Of a stretch of DNA of 64,000 nt, positions 16,046 to 23,525 are shown piece by piece. Every line of letters begins with the position of its first letter. Position 1 is the first letter of the stretch. The DNA lies in contig NZ_CP007031.1 in assembly GCF_000224005.2 (NCBI RefSeq), positions 3,492,001 to 3,556,000 on the forward strand. Reading direction: 5' to 3'. A program made the position numbers and the translations under genes. The stretch is from Marichromatium purpuratum 984 (GTDB taxonomy: Bacteria > Pseudomonadota > Gammaproteobacteria > Chromatiales > Chromatiaceae). Under the pieces are notes generated by a model that saw only the letters and a list, made by a program, of their open reading frames with translations, had not been told where the DNA came from and made no database searches.

Positions 16046-16610
16046 ATGGTCAGCTTTCAGTCGCCAGTCGCCAGAGAGGGTGAACCGCAAAGCCGCGAAG
16101 AACGCGAAGAGAAGACAGGCTTTCTGCTGTCAGCCGCCAGCGAGAGGAGCAGGCTCGTCTCGTATCGCCAAGGTTGACCGCAAACCGACACTGGAGGCTG
16201 CCTGTTAACAAGGAGGGTAAGGAGGGGACAGCCACCAGTTGCCAGCCACCAGCGACCAGCCCTCAGTGAGCGTTGACCTCAACGACTGGCGCAGGGCACG
16301 AGAGGCTTTACTGCTGTCTGTCGTTCCCAGGGAAGGGAGGACAATGCGGAGGACGCCCCCTAGGAGGAAGGAGGGGACAGCGACCAGCCACCAGTGAGCG
16401 TTGACCTCAACGACTAGCGCAGGGTGCGAGCGGCTTTACTGCTGCCTGTCGTTCCCAGAGAAGGGAGGACGATGCGGGGGACGCCCACTCGCCAGACGAC
16501 GCCTGGAAACCGCTCGCATGCCCCCTTTCGCGTTCTTTGCGGTTCATCCTCTCCGGCATCTGATGGCTGGCAACTGGTGGCTGATGGCTGGTCGCTATCA
16601 GCTGAAACCC
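16046..16610. repeat. Intergenic composite repeat region (heptamers and GCAAAG block)
   Basis: This 565-base stretch has no gene. It holds short arrays of 7-bp units: CAGTCGC/CAGTCGC at 16053-16068, GCCACCA-GTTGCCA-GCCACCA-GCGACCA near 16231-16259, and the inverse-orientation GATGGCT-GGCAACT-GGTGGCT near 16561-16590. The block TGAACCGCAAAGCCGCGAAG (16080-16099) recurs inverted as TTCGCGTTCTTTGCGGTTCA (16528-16547). The two ends are thus in opposite orientation, enclosing the duplicated unit listed separately. Confidence 0.75.
16264..16486 (+). repeat. Tandemly duplicated ~95-bp unit, 128-bp period
   Basis: The segment starting CAGTGAGCGTTGACCTCAAC at 16264 is repeated at 16392 with few mismatches, through GACTRGCGCAGGG, CTTTACTGCTG and CTGTCGTTCCCAG to AGGACRATGCGG-GACGCCC (ends 16358 and 16486). 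No open frame or RNA structure is evident. It is inside the heptamer-bounded gap. Confidence 0.8.
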
Positions 16611-16623
16611 CTTGCTTTCTCGC

Positions 16624-16643
16624 TAATGAGAATTATTATTGAC
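16624..16643 (+). promoter_or_regulatory. Fur-box-like operator upstream of the DUF2325 gene
   Basis: TAATGAGAATTATTATTGAC is an AT-rich half-conserved Fur site (GAGAATTATTATT core) about 40 bases before the DUF2325 start codon, directly after the repeat region. Confidence 0.6.
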
Positions 16644-16680
16644 TCCATCCCAGAGCCAACCCACGCCGAAGGAGTCCGGC

Positions 16681-17946
16681 ATGTGTGAGTCCCGACCGTC
16701 CATCCCGTCCTCCAATGTCATCGCTCCACCGCTCGAGGCGCCGCCGCCGAGCCCGCGCGCACCGAGTCGGCGCCGCAAGCTGTGGGATCTCGCGCACAAG
16801 TTCCACTGTCCGGTGATCGGCACCTGTCTGCACGTCGACGAGCTGCGCGAGATCGCGCGCAAGAGCGGGGTGCGCCAACACGCGCGCGCCAGCGATTTCG
16901 ACATCCATGTGCGCTGTGTCGCCGCCGCCGAGCAGCGCGGACCGCTCTCCCAGGCCACCCACAAGGCGCTCGAACGCAAGCACGCGCGGATGATCAAGCG
17001 CTTCGCCCGCGCCAAGGATAGCGAACAAGTCGCCGCGCTCTGGGATCAGGCACGCGCCGAGGGCGAGATTCCCGGGGCCTTCTGGGCGCTGATGACCCAC
17101 CCCCATGCCGACGCCATGCTCTGCGTGCGCGCCTACGAGGACGTGCACATGCTCTCGCACCAGATCGGCGCCGGGCTCGGTGCCGATCTGCGCGCGCTGC
17201 GCGAGACCCGCGCCCAGCTCGACCGCGCCCAGCGCGACGCCGCCGAGCGCGAGCGCCGACTCAATCGCGGCCTCATCGAACGCGAGGCCCGTGTCGAGCA
17301 ACTGGAACAGACAGTCCAGCAATATCAGGGCCTCGAACGTGCCCTCGAACGCGCCGAGGGCGAACTCGCCGCACTGCGCGACCAGGACCGCTCGGCCAGC
17401 CTCGACGAGGAGCGACGGCGCGCCGACCAGGCCAGCGCCCGGGTCGCGACCCTAGAGGCACAGCTCAAGCGCGAACGCGAACACCGCGCCGAACTGGCCG
17501 AACGGCTGGCGCAGCGCGAGGACGCGCTGCGCCGACTCGAACAGCGCTTCGCGCAGATCGAGCCGGAGGACTGCTGCGGTGGCTGCACCGTCACCGACGA
17601 CTCGGTACCCGATCTCGCCGGGCGGCGCATCCTCTGTGTCGGCGGTCGCGGCTCGCTGGCCAGCCGCTACCGCAACCTGGTAACACGCTGCAACGGCGAA
17701 CTGCTGCGCCATGACGGCGGACTGGAGGACAACCGCCAGCGGCTCGAATCGCTGCTGGCCAAGGCCGATGCGGTGATCTGTCCCGCCGACAACTGCAGCC
17801 ACGACGCCTATCTGCGCACCAAGCGCTTCTGCAAGCGCACCGCCAAGCCCTGCGTGCTGCTCGAACGCTCCAGCGTCGACGCCTTCGCCCGCGCCATCGC
17901 CGACCTGGTCGAACCGCCACCGACCACCACATGCTCGGCGGCCTGA
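16681..17946 (+). CDS. DUF2325 domain protein with central coiled coil
   Basis: 421 residues from ATG 16681 (AAGGAG seven bases upstream; an upstream TTG at 16639 is less likely). The N-terminus is Pro-rich (APPPSPRAPSRRRKLWDL). Residues about 30-160 contain a Cys/His-containing helical domain (HKFHCPVIGTCLHVDELREI) and HPHADAMLCVRAYEDVHMLS. About 170-310 is a long coiled coil rich in Arg/Glu. The C-terminal DUF2325 domain has RRILCVGGRGSLASRYRNLV, HDGGLED and DNCSHDAYLRTKRFCKR. CCGGCTV sits at the junction and may bind metal or be redox-active. The function is unknown. The Fur-like site suggests iron control. Confidence 0.85.
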   Translation: MCESRPSIPSSNVIAPPLEAPPPSPRAPSRRRKLWDLAHKFHCPVIGTCLHVDELREIARKSGVRQHARASDFDIHVRCVAAAEQRGPLSQATHKALERKHARMIKRFARAKDSEQVAALWDQARAEGEIPGAFWALMTHPHADAMLCVRAYEDVHMLSHQIGAGLGADLRALRETRAQLDRAQRDAAERERRLNRGLIEREARVEQLEQTVQQYQGLERALERAEGELAALRDQDRSASLDEERRRADQASARVATLEAQLKREREHRAELAERLAQREDALRRLEQRFAQIEPEDCCGGCTVTDDSVPDLAGRRILCVGGRGSLASRYRNLVTRCNGELLRHDGGLEDNRQRLESLLAKADAVICPADNCSHDAYLRTKRFCKRTAKPCVLLERSSVDAFARAIADLVEPPPTTTCSAA

Positions 17947-17961
17947 CCCCGGAGCGGGGTC
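17945..17961 (+). terminator. Hairpin at the end of the DUF2325 gene
   Basis: GACCCC (17945-17950) and GGGGTC (17956-17961) pair over 6 bp with a 5-base loop, overlapping the stop codon. No T-run follows; it is weak as a terminator. Confidence 0.35.
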
Positions 17962-18004
17962 TCAGACCCCGCCGCGCCCGCAGTCCTTGCACACCAGGAC
18001 CCAG

Positions 18005-18751
18005 ATGATCCCCGAACTCGTCCGCATCCATGACGTCATCGATGTCGTGATCAGCACCCTCAATGCTCGCGATCCCTATACCTCCGAGCACTCCTTCCGG
18101 GTAGCGCTGTTCTCCGAACTGCTCTCCGAGCAGATGTCGCTGCCCGCCCGAACCCATCAGCGGCTGCACATCGCCGCTCACTTGCACGACATCGGCAAGG
18201 TCGGCGTGCCCGACGGCATCCTCAACAAGCCCGGTCGGCTTACCGAGGTCGAGAAGCTGCAGATCCAGCTCCACCCGCGTATCGGCTTCGACATCCTCCA
18301 GCGCCTGCCGACCTTCCGCGAGGTCGCCCGTATCGTCCTCCACCATCACGAACGCATCGACGGATTCGGCTACCCCAACCGACTGCGCGGTGAGCAGATC
18401 CCGCTCGAATCACGCATCATCGCCGTCGCCGACGCCTTCGACGCCATGACCTCAGATCGCCCCTATCGCCGTGGCATGCCCGTCGAGACCGCCGCCGAGG
18501 AGATCGCCCGCCATGCCGGCGACCAGTTCGACCCCGAGGTGGTCGCACACTTCGAGCGCGCGATCGACCTGCTTGCGACCCACGTCCAGTCCGGCCAGGA
18601 ACCCACCCGCCTCCCCGGCGAACCCGACCACGACAGCCTGATGCACTCGCGCATCGCCAGCGCGATCCATGACCCAGTCACCGAGCAATCCCACCAGACT
18701 TCCCCGGAACCAGACTGTCCCAGCAGCCAACGTTTCCAGCACGCCGGGTAA
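18005..18751 (+). CDS. HD-GYP domain phosphodiesterase-like protein
   Basis: About 248 residues from ATG 18005 (a TTG at 17987 is also open). This is a stand-alone HD-GYP domain: SEHSFRVALFSELL, HDIGKVGVPDGILNKPG (HD at residues 61-62), HHHERIDGFGYPN (GYP at 122-124) and IIAVADAFDAMTSDRPYR. Complete HD-GYP domains hydrolyse cyclic di-GMP to GMP using a bi- or trinuclear metal centre, and all metal-ligand motifs seem present. No receiver or sensor domain precedes it. The C-terminal 50 residues are low complexity and end just before a heptamer repeat array. Target signalling is unknown. Confidence 0.9.
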   Translation: MIPELVRIHDVIDVVISTLNARDPYTSEHSFRVALFSELLSEQMSLPARTHQRLHIAAHLHDIGKVGVPDGILNKPGRLTEVEKLQIQLHPRIGFDILQRLPTFREVARIVLHHHERIDGFGYPNRLRGEQIPLESRIIAVADAFDAMTSDRPYRRGMPVETAAEEIARHAGDQFDPEVVAHFERAIDLLATHVQSGQEPTRLPGEPDHDSLMHSRIASAIHDPVTEQSHQTSPEPDCPSSQRFQHAG

Positions 18752-18772
18752 GGCAGCGCTGTAGGTTGGATT

Positions 18773-18870
18773 GCCGCCAGCCGCCAGCCGCCAGCCGCCA
18801 GCCGCCAGCCGCCAGCCGCCAGCCGCCAGCCGCCAGCCGCCAGCCGCCAGCCGCCAGCCGCCAGCCGCCA
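18773..18870 (+). repeat. Perfect heptanucleotide tandem repeat, 14 units
   Basis: Fourteen uninterrupted copies of GCCGCCA fill 98 bases. The array is followed by TTGAACCGCAAAGACCC at 18877 and, inverted, TTCGCGTTCTTCGCGG near 18992, the same block that accompanies other heptamer arrays in this window. Between them AAAAAAGGACACCCATTTAT (18945-18964) matches the motif seen upstream of the transposases at 25.4-26.2 kb. The 450-base gap to asnB holds no gene. Confidence 0.92.
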
Positions 18871-19201
18871 GGAGATTGAACCGCAAAGACCCAAAGGACA
18901 CGAAGAAAGCGACCAGCCTTCAGCAAACGGCTAAAAAAGGGCTAAAAAAGGACACCCATTTATCGAACGGCTGGACGCCAACCACACAACCCCTTCGCGT
19001 TCTTCGCGGCTGGCGGTTCACATCTTTACGGTTCACATCTCCCGAAGGCTGGCGGCAGCGCCCCGGTCGCCAGCCGTAACCCTCGACAACCGGCCGGCGC
19101 CTCGTATCATGGGGAGCGGTCGCACCAGCGCGGTGCGGTCGAGACATGAGGGGGCGAGGACCTATGGCCAGACAGCATCCAATCGAGACGGGGTCGCGCT
19201 G

Positions 19202-21028
19202 ATGTGCGGGATCACCGGTTTCATCCTGCGCGCCGGGGTCGAACCCGCGCCCGGCACGCTCGAACGCATGATCGAGCGGCTCGGACACCGCGGCCCGGAC
19301 GACAGTGGGCTCTATCGCGAGGGCGCGGTGGGGTTGGCGCAGTCGCGGCTGTCGATCATCGGGCTGGAGACCGGGCACCAGCCGCTGCTTGAGCCCGCCG
19401 ACGGGCTGGCGCTGGTGGCCAACGGCGAGGTCTACAACTATCGCGAACTCAACGCCGCGCTCGGCGCCGCCGGGCGGGTGATGCGCACCGGCTCGGACTC
19501 CGAGACCATCCTCCACGCCTACGCGGTGCACGGGCTCGACGCGCTCGAACGGCTGCGCGGCATGTACGCCTTCGCCCTGCACGACCGCCGGCGCGAGCGG
19601 CTGATCCTCGCCCGCGACCGGCTCGGCATCAAACCGCTGTTCTACGCCCGACTGCCCGACCGGGTGGTGTTCGCCTCCGAACTCAAGGCGCTGCTCGCGC
19701 TGCTGCCCGAGTCGCCGCGGGTCTCGGCCCCGGCGCTGCGCCAGTTCCTCCACCACCAGTTCGCCGCCGGCGAGGACACCCTGATCGAGGGCGTGCGCCG
19801 CGTCCCGCCGGGCGAGGCGCTGGTGATCGACCCCGAGCTTAACCTCACCCATCACCGCTACTGGTCGGCGCGGCGCGTCGCCCCGCGCGACATCGGCCCC
19901 GAGTACGCCAGTTACGAACTCGGCGAGCGGCTCGACGCGGCGATGCGCGAGCACATGCGCGCCGATGTGCCCTTCGGCCTGTTCCTCTCCGGCGGGGTCG
20001 ACTCGGCGGTGCTCGCCGCCCTGCTCCACCGCCACGGCGCCGGGCGCATCCACAGCTTTTCGGTCGGCTATCGCGGCACCCGCATGGCCGACGAACTCGA
20101 TGCCGCCGAGCGGGTCGCGGCGCACTTCGGCTTCGAGCATCACCGTCTGGAGCTGGAGCTGGATCAGGTCTTCGGCCGCATCCCCCACAGCATCTGGGCC
20201 GCCGACGAGCTGATGCGCGACTACGCCTGCCTGCCGACCTCGATCCTCGCCGAGCAGGCCAGCGCCGAACTCAAGGTGGTGTTCTCCGGCGAGGGCGGCG
20301 ACGAGATCTTCGGCGGCTATGGCCGCTACCGCCCGCCGCGGCTGGAGCGCTGGGGCAAGGGGCTGCTGCGCCCCGGCAGCGGCGGCTTCCGCACCCGGGG
20401 ACAGTGGGCCGGACGCTGGCAACGGGCGCTGTACGGCCCGGCGCTCGCGACCGTCGAGCCGCCCGATCGCGCCCCCTTCGTCGCCGCCTGGCAGGCCACC
20501 CCCGGCGACTGGTCCGACCTGCAGCGACGTCAGTACACCGACCTGGTGACCGCGCTGCCCGACAACCTGCTGGTGAAGACCGATCGCATGCTGATGGGCT
20601 TCGGCGTCGAGGGCCGGGTGCCCTTCCTCGACCACCGTCTGGTCGAGTTCGGGCTGGCGCTACCCGACACGCTCAAAACCCGCGACGGCAGCGGCAAGTG
20701 GCTGCTCAAGCGCTGGGCCGAGCCGCTGCTGCCGCCGGGGCACCTGAGCGCGCCCAAGCGCGGCTTCCACGTCCCGGTCGGCGACTGGCTCGGAGGCGAG
20801 CGCGCCGCCCGGGTCGGCGAGCTGCTGGCGCGCAACGACGGCATCCGCACCTGGTTTCGCCCCGAGGCCCTGCCCGCGCTGGTTGCCGCACGCCGCGCCG
20901 GGCGCGGCGGCGGGCGTGAGCTGTTCGGACTGCTGCAGTTCGCGATCTGGCACCGTCTGTTCATCGAGCGGCCGGGGCTCACGCCCGCCCCGCACGAGGA
21001 CCCGCTCGACTGGATCGCGAGCGACTGA
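19202..21028 (+). CDS. Asparagine synthase (glutamine-hydrolysing) family amidotransferase
   Basis: 608 residues starting MCGITGFILRAG, with the Cys2 nucleophile of class II glutamine amidotransferases. RLSIIGLETGHQPL and VANGEVYNYREL line the glutaminase site. The synthetase half has the PP-loop FGLFLSGGVDSAVLAALLH, FSVGYRG and VVFSGEGGDEIFGGYGRY. AsnB-type proteins make asparagine; those in glycan clusters (often with a following glycosyltransferase, as here) may amidate sugar or peptide substrates. The strict MCGI start excludes the upstream in-frame Met at 19109. The next gene is 143 bases downstream on the same strand. Confidence 0.93.
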   Translation: MCGITGFILRAGVEPAPGTLERMIERLGHRGPDDSGLYREGAVGLAQSRLSIIGLETGHQPLLEPADGLALVANGEVYNYRELNAALGAAGRVMRTGSDSETILHAYAVHGLDALERLRGMYAFALHDRRRERLILARDRLGIKPLFYARLPDRVVFASELKALLALLPESPRVSAPALRQFLHHQFAAGEDTLIEGVRRVPPGEALVIDPELNLTHHRYWSARRVAPRDIGPEYASYELGERLDAAMREHMRADVPFGLFLSGGVDSAVLAALLHRHGAGRIHSFSVGYRGTRMADELDAAERVAAHFGFEHHRLELELDQVFGRIPHSIWAADELMRDYACLPTSILAEQASAELKVVFSGEGGDEIFGGYGRYRPPRLERWGKGLLRPGSGGFRTRGQWAGRWQRALYGPALATVEPPDRAPFVAAWQATPGDWSDLQRRQYTDLVTALPDNLLVKTDRMLMGFGVEGRVPFLDHRLVEFGLALPDTLKTRDGSGKWLLKRWAEPLLPPGHLSAPKRGFHVPVGDWLGGERAARVGELLARNDGIRTWFRPEALPALVAARRAGRGGGRELFGLLQFAIWHRLFIERPGLTPAPHEDPLDWIASD

Positions 21029-21171
21029 GCCCGCGCCACGCGCCGCTGGCCAAGCCGCGCGCGCTGGCGCAGAATGACCCCACAGGACCGCGTTCGCCGC
21101 GCGCCGCTGGCGGACACCCGAGCACCACGGATGGCGCCCGATCGTCATCCGGCCACCGAGACCCGCGCCGC

Positions 21172-22290
21172 ATGACCGAGCCTGCACACATCGCCTGCTT
21201 CCTCTCCACCTCGGGACACAGCGGCGTCGACCGGCTCGCCCGTCATCTGCTGCCGGCGATCGCCCGGCGCGGCCACCGCGTCGATCTGCTCAAAGTGCGC
21301 GGCCACGGCCCCGAACTCACCGAACAACCGCCGGGGCTGCGCATCATCGATCTCGGCACCCGCCACACCCTCGCCACCCTGCCCGCGCTGGTGCGCTATC
21401 TGCACCGCGAGCATCCCGACGTGTTGCTCTCCGACAAGGACAAGGTCAACCGTCTGGCACTCGCCGCGCGCGCGCTGGCACGCACCCCGACCCGATTGGT
21501 GCTGCGCTCGGGGATCACCATCTCGGTCGATCTCGCCTCGCGCGGGCCGCTCGATCGCTGGGTGCAACGTCACTCGATGGGCTGGCTCTACCGCTTCGCC
21601 GATCGCGTGCTAGTGCCGAGCGTCGGCGCCGCCGACGACATGGCCCGCTACACCGGCCTGCCGCGTGAGCGCATCCACCCGGTCGACTCGCCGATCGTCC
21701 CGGCGCGGCTGTTCACCGAGCAACAGCCACGTCCCGATCACCCCTGGTTCGCCGACGACGCCCCGCCGCTCATCCTCAGCGTCGGCGAGCTGTGCAGCCG
21801 CAAGGACTTCGCCACCCTGCTGCGCGCCTTCGCCCGGGTGCGCGCCGAGCGCCCCTGCCGACTGATGATCCTCGGTCGCGGCAGCGCCCGCGAGCGCCTG
21901 CTGCGCCTCGCCGACGACCTCGGCGTCGGCGCCGACTTCGCCCTCCCCGGCTTCGTCCCCGAGCCCTACGCCTACATGGCCCACGCCGCCCTGCTCGCCT
22001 TCTCCTCGCGCTGGGAGGGCCTGCCCTTCGTCCCCGTCGAGGCGCTAGCCGTCGGCACCCCGGTGGTCTCCACCGACTGCCCCAGCGGCCCGCGCGAGAT
22101 CCTCCAGGACGGCCGCTACGGCCCCCTGGTCCCGGTCGGCGACGATGCGGCACTGGCCGAGGCGATCAAGGCGACGCTGGATGATCCGTTGCCGAAGGCG
22201 GTGTTGCGGGAGGCGGCGGGGCGGTTTGAGATTGAGCGGGCGGTTGGGGGGTATTTGGGGGGGATAGAGCGACGCGCGGAGGATATGTAA
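21172..22290 (+). CDS. Glycosyltransferase family 4 protein
   Basis: 372 residues with a GT-B fold. The N-terminal domain begins HIACFLSTSGHSGVDRLARH (acceptor loop SGHSGVDR). The C-terminal GT4 domain has LILSVGELCSRKDFATLLRA, RLMILGRGSARERL and the donor-binding SSRWEGLPFVPVEALAVGTP, followed by CPSGPREIL. It is a close paralogue of the glycosyltransferase at 36847-37980, sharing DHPWFA, KDFxTLxRAFARVR and the SSRWEG-SGPREI region. The last 100 bases change to G-rich, less biased codons (GGG, TTG, GTT), just before the AT-rich island. Likely role: surface glycan assembly after the amidotransferase. Confidence 0.9.
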   Translation: MTEPAHIACFLSTSGHSGVDRLARHLLPAIARRGHRVDLLKVRGHGPELTEQPPGLRIIDLGTRHTLATLPALVRYLHREHPDVLLSDKDKVNRLALAARALARTPTRLVLRSGITISVDLASRGPLDRWVQRHSMGWLYRFADRVLVPSVGAADDMARYTGLPRERIHPVDSPIVPARLFTEQQPRPDHPWFADDAPPLILSVGELCSRKDFATLLRAFARVRAERPCRLMILGRGSARERLLRLADDLGVGADFALPGFVPEPYAYMAHAALLAFSSRWEGLPFVPVEALAVGTPVVSTDCPSGPREILQDGRYGPLVPVGDDAALAEAIKATLDDPLPKAVLREAAGRFEIERAVGGYLGGIERRAEDM

Positions 22291-22385
22291 AAGCTCAATC
22301 AAATCCCTATCGGTCAGAGCGCCACCCATAACCTCATGGGGACTTGACAGCTAGGAGCTTCACAACAATTAAAAGGAGACCCGCT

Positions 22386-22892
22386 TTGCCCACTGTTCCA
22401 CCAGCTTCAAAAATCATCATCGAAATCCTTACCATATTAAACGAATTCAGGAATGAAGCCGGGCCATCAAAAGATTGCTTTCTAACTCTTGGCGATGTTG
22501 CCAGATCAATATACAAGAAATATGGCTTGAAAGATGGCGAGGAAAAACAAAGAGTCTTTCATTGTCTCAAAAGCTTGCATAAAGATGGGTTTGTCAGAAT
22601 TCCATCGCTAAGCGAGCCTAACGAAAAAAGAGAAATTCATCTCGATAAATTTTTAATTAACATCACGAGAAGTGGTGTCGAATATCTAGAGACACAGATG
22701 ACTAAAATCAACGACCGAAATAGCAGCATAAATATTAGCAACGAGTCTGGCACGGTTAACGTAAACTCATCACAAAGCAACCAAGAGGTTTCACAGCCGA
22801 AAGATAGCAATTATATTCGCCCGATAGCTATAGCGGTTGCGGGCGGCTTGGCGGTTGCATTTTTGGCTTTCAAGCTAGGGTGGGCGAATTAA
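22386..22892 (+). CDS. Winged-helix protein with C-terminal membrane anchor
   Basis: 168 residues from TTG 22386 (MPTVPPASKIIIEILTIL); AAGGAG is seven bases upstream, which decides this start. Residues about 10-85 look like a winged helix-turn-helix (LTLGDVARSIYKKYGLKDGE, QRVFHCLKSLHKDGFVRIP). Next comes a short Asn/Ser-rich beta-like stretch (SSINISNESGTVNVNSS). A C-terminal TM helix follows (IRPIAIAVAGGLAVAFLAFK). Such DNA-binding-like plus TM layouts occur in stress and phage-defence accessory proteins, but I cannot name a family. G+C falls to about 40%, unlike all flanking core genes, so it is a transferred gene. It opens the AT-rich island. Confidence 0.7.
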   Translation: MPTVPPASKIIIEILTILNEFRNEAGPSKDCFLTLGDVARSIYKKYGLKDGEEKQRVFHCLKSLHKDGFVRIPSLSEPNEKREIHLDKFLINITRSGVEYLETQMTKINDRNSSINISNESGTVNVNSSQSNQEVSQPKDSNYIRPIAIAVAGGLAVAFLAFKLGWAN

Positions 22893-23121
22893 ATGGCAAA
22901 AGGCGTGGGTAGCGCCCTAACCGATAAATTTTCGAATCTTTTGGTGTTTTTTGATCGACCGCAACGGGGCAAACACACATCGTGAAATTTTAGTCACGAG
23001 CGAAGCTCAAGAGTGCAACAAGATGGTTTTCCTGTTTCTTCGAGAACGCGAGCGACCTTCTCACCAAGGGGGAAATACGCTGCCGGCGTGTGCCGTTTAA
23101 CCAACCAAAAATAGGTTACGT
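22893..23121. other. AT-rich intergenic stretch with a partial element end
   Basis: There is no gene in these 229 bases. GGGTAGCGCCCTAACCGATA (22907-22926) resembles the left end of the 91-bp element at 23421 (GGGTAGTGCCCTGACAGATA), so it may be a remnant. A small inverted repeat CGTGA/TCACG is at 22981-22998. Nothing else is recognisable. Confidence 0.5.
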
Positions 23122-23388
23122 ATGAATTTGAACGAGTATTTGTGCTTGTTTTCAAATCAAGGAACAATCAATATACAGGTCAAATTTAAGGACTTCGATG
23201 GCACTGTTGCGAATCAGACAATGGAACCAAGTGAAATAACCCAACTCATCTCACCAGATGGCGGCGAATTCAGAAAGCTGATGACTTTTGATGATTGGCC
23301 ATTTGAAGTCTATAGATATGAAATCGAACCGGCAAAAAACACAATTACCATACGCGCAAAAAAGCTTAAAAATCAGCACGCTAAATAA
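23122..23388 (+). CDS. 88-residue protein of unknown function in the AT-rich island
   Basis: The protein starts MNLNEYLCLFSNQGTINIQV and ends AKKLKNQHAK. It is predicted as mixed beta strands with alternating hydrophobic residues (TINIQVKFKDF, FEVYRYEIEP, NTITIRAKK). No signal peptide or TM is seen. Codon use is AT-rich like its neighbours. It lies between the winged-helix/TM gene and the OLD nuclease on the same strand, so it may belong to the same module. I do not recognise a family. The absence of frame breaks and the regular beta pattern favour a real gene. Confidence 0.55.
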   Translation: MNLNEYLCLFSNQGTINIQVKFKDFDGTVANQTMEPSEITQLISPDGGEFRKLMTFDDWPFEVYRYEIEPAKNTITIRAKKLKNQHAK

Positions 23389-23420
23389 CCGACACGCTAA
23401 TCAAATAATAGTAAAAAAAA

Positions 23421-23511
23421 GGGGTAGTGCCCTGACAGATAGGTTTCGATAAGATCAGAATCTCTAGGATAAAAAAGAAGGACACCCACTTACCATTGAG
23501 GGCACTACCCC
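23421..23511 (+). mobile_element. MITE-like 91-bp element with 13-bp perfect inverted ends
   Basis: GGGGTAGTGCCCT (23421-23433) and AGGGCACTACCCC (23499-23511) are perfect inverted ends. Internally it carries GAAGGACACCCACTTACC at 23478-23495, matching the motif just upstream of both transposase copies (25359 and 26173). No coding capacity. Its right end is 14 bases before the OLD nuclease start codon, next to that gene's ribosome binding site. It could therefore carry or disrupt the promoter. Confidence 0.7.
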
Positions 23512-23525
23512 AGGGGGAATAGTCA

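Noticed and set aside
18773-18870. CRISPR array
   Set aside because: The units are 7 bp, contiguous and identical with no spacers; it is a simple tandem repeat.
22893-23121. Retron or toxin-antitoxin RNA in the AT-rich gap
   Set aside because: No reverse transcriptase gene, no extended paired stem and no toxin-like partner are present.
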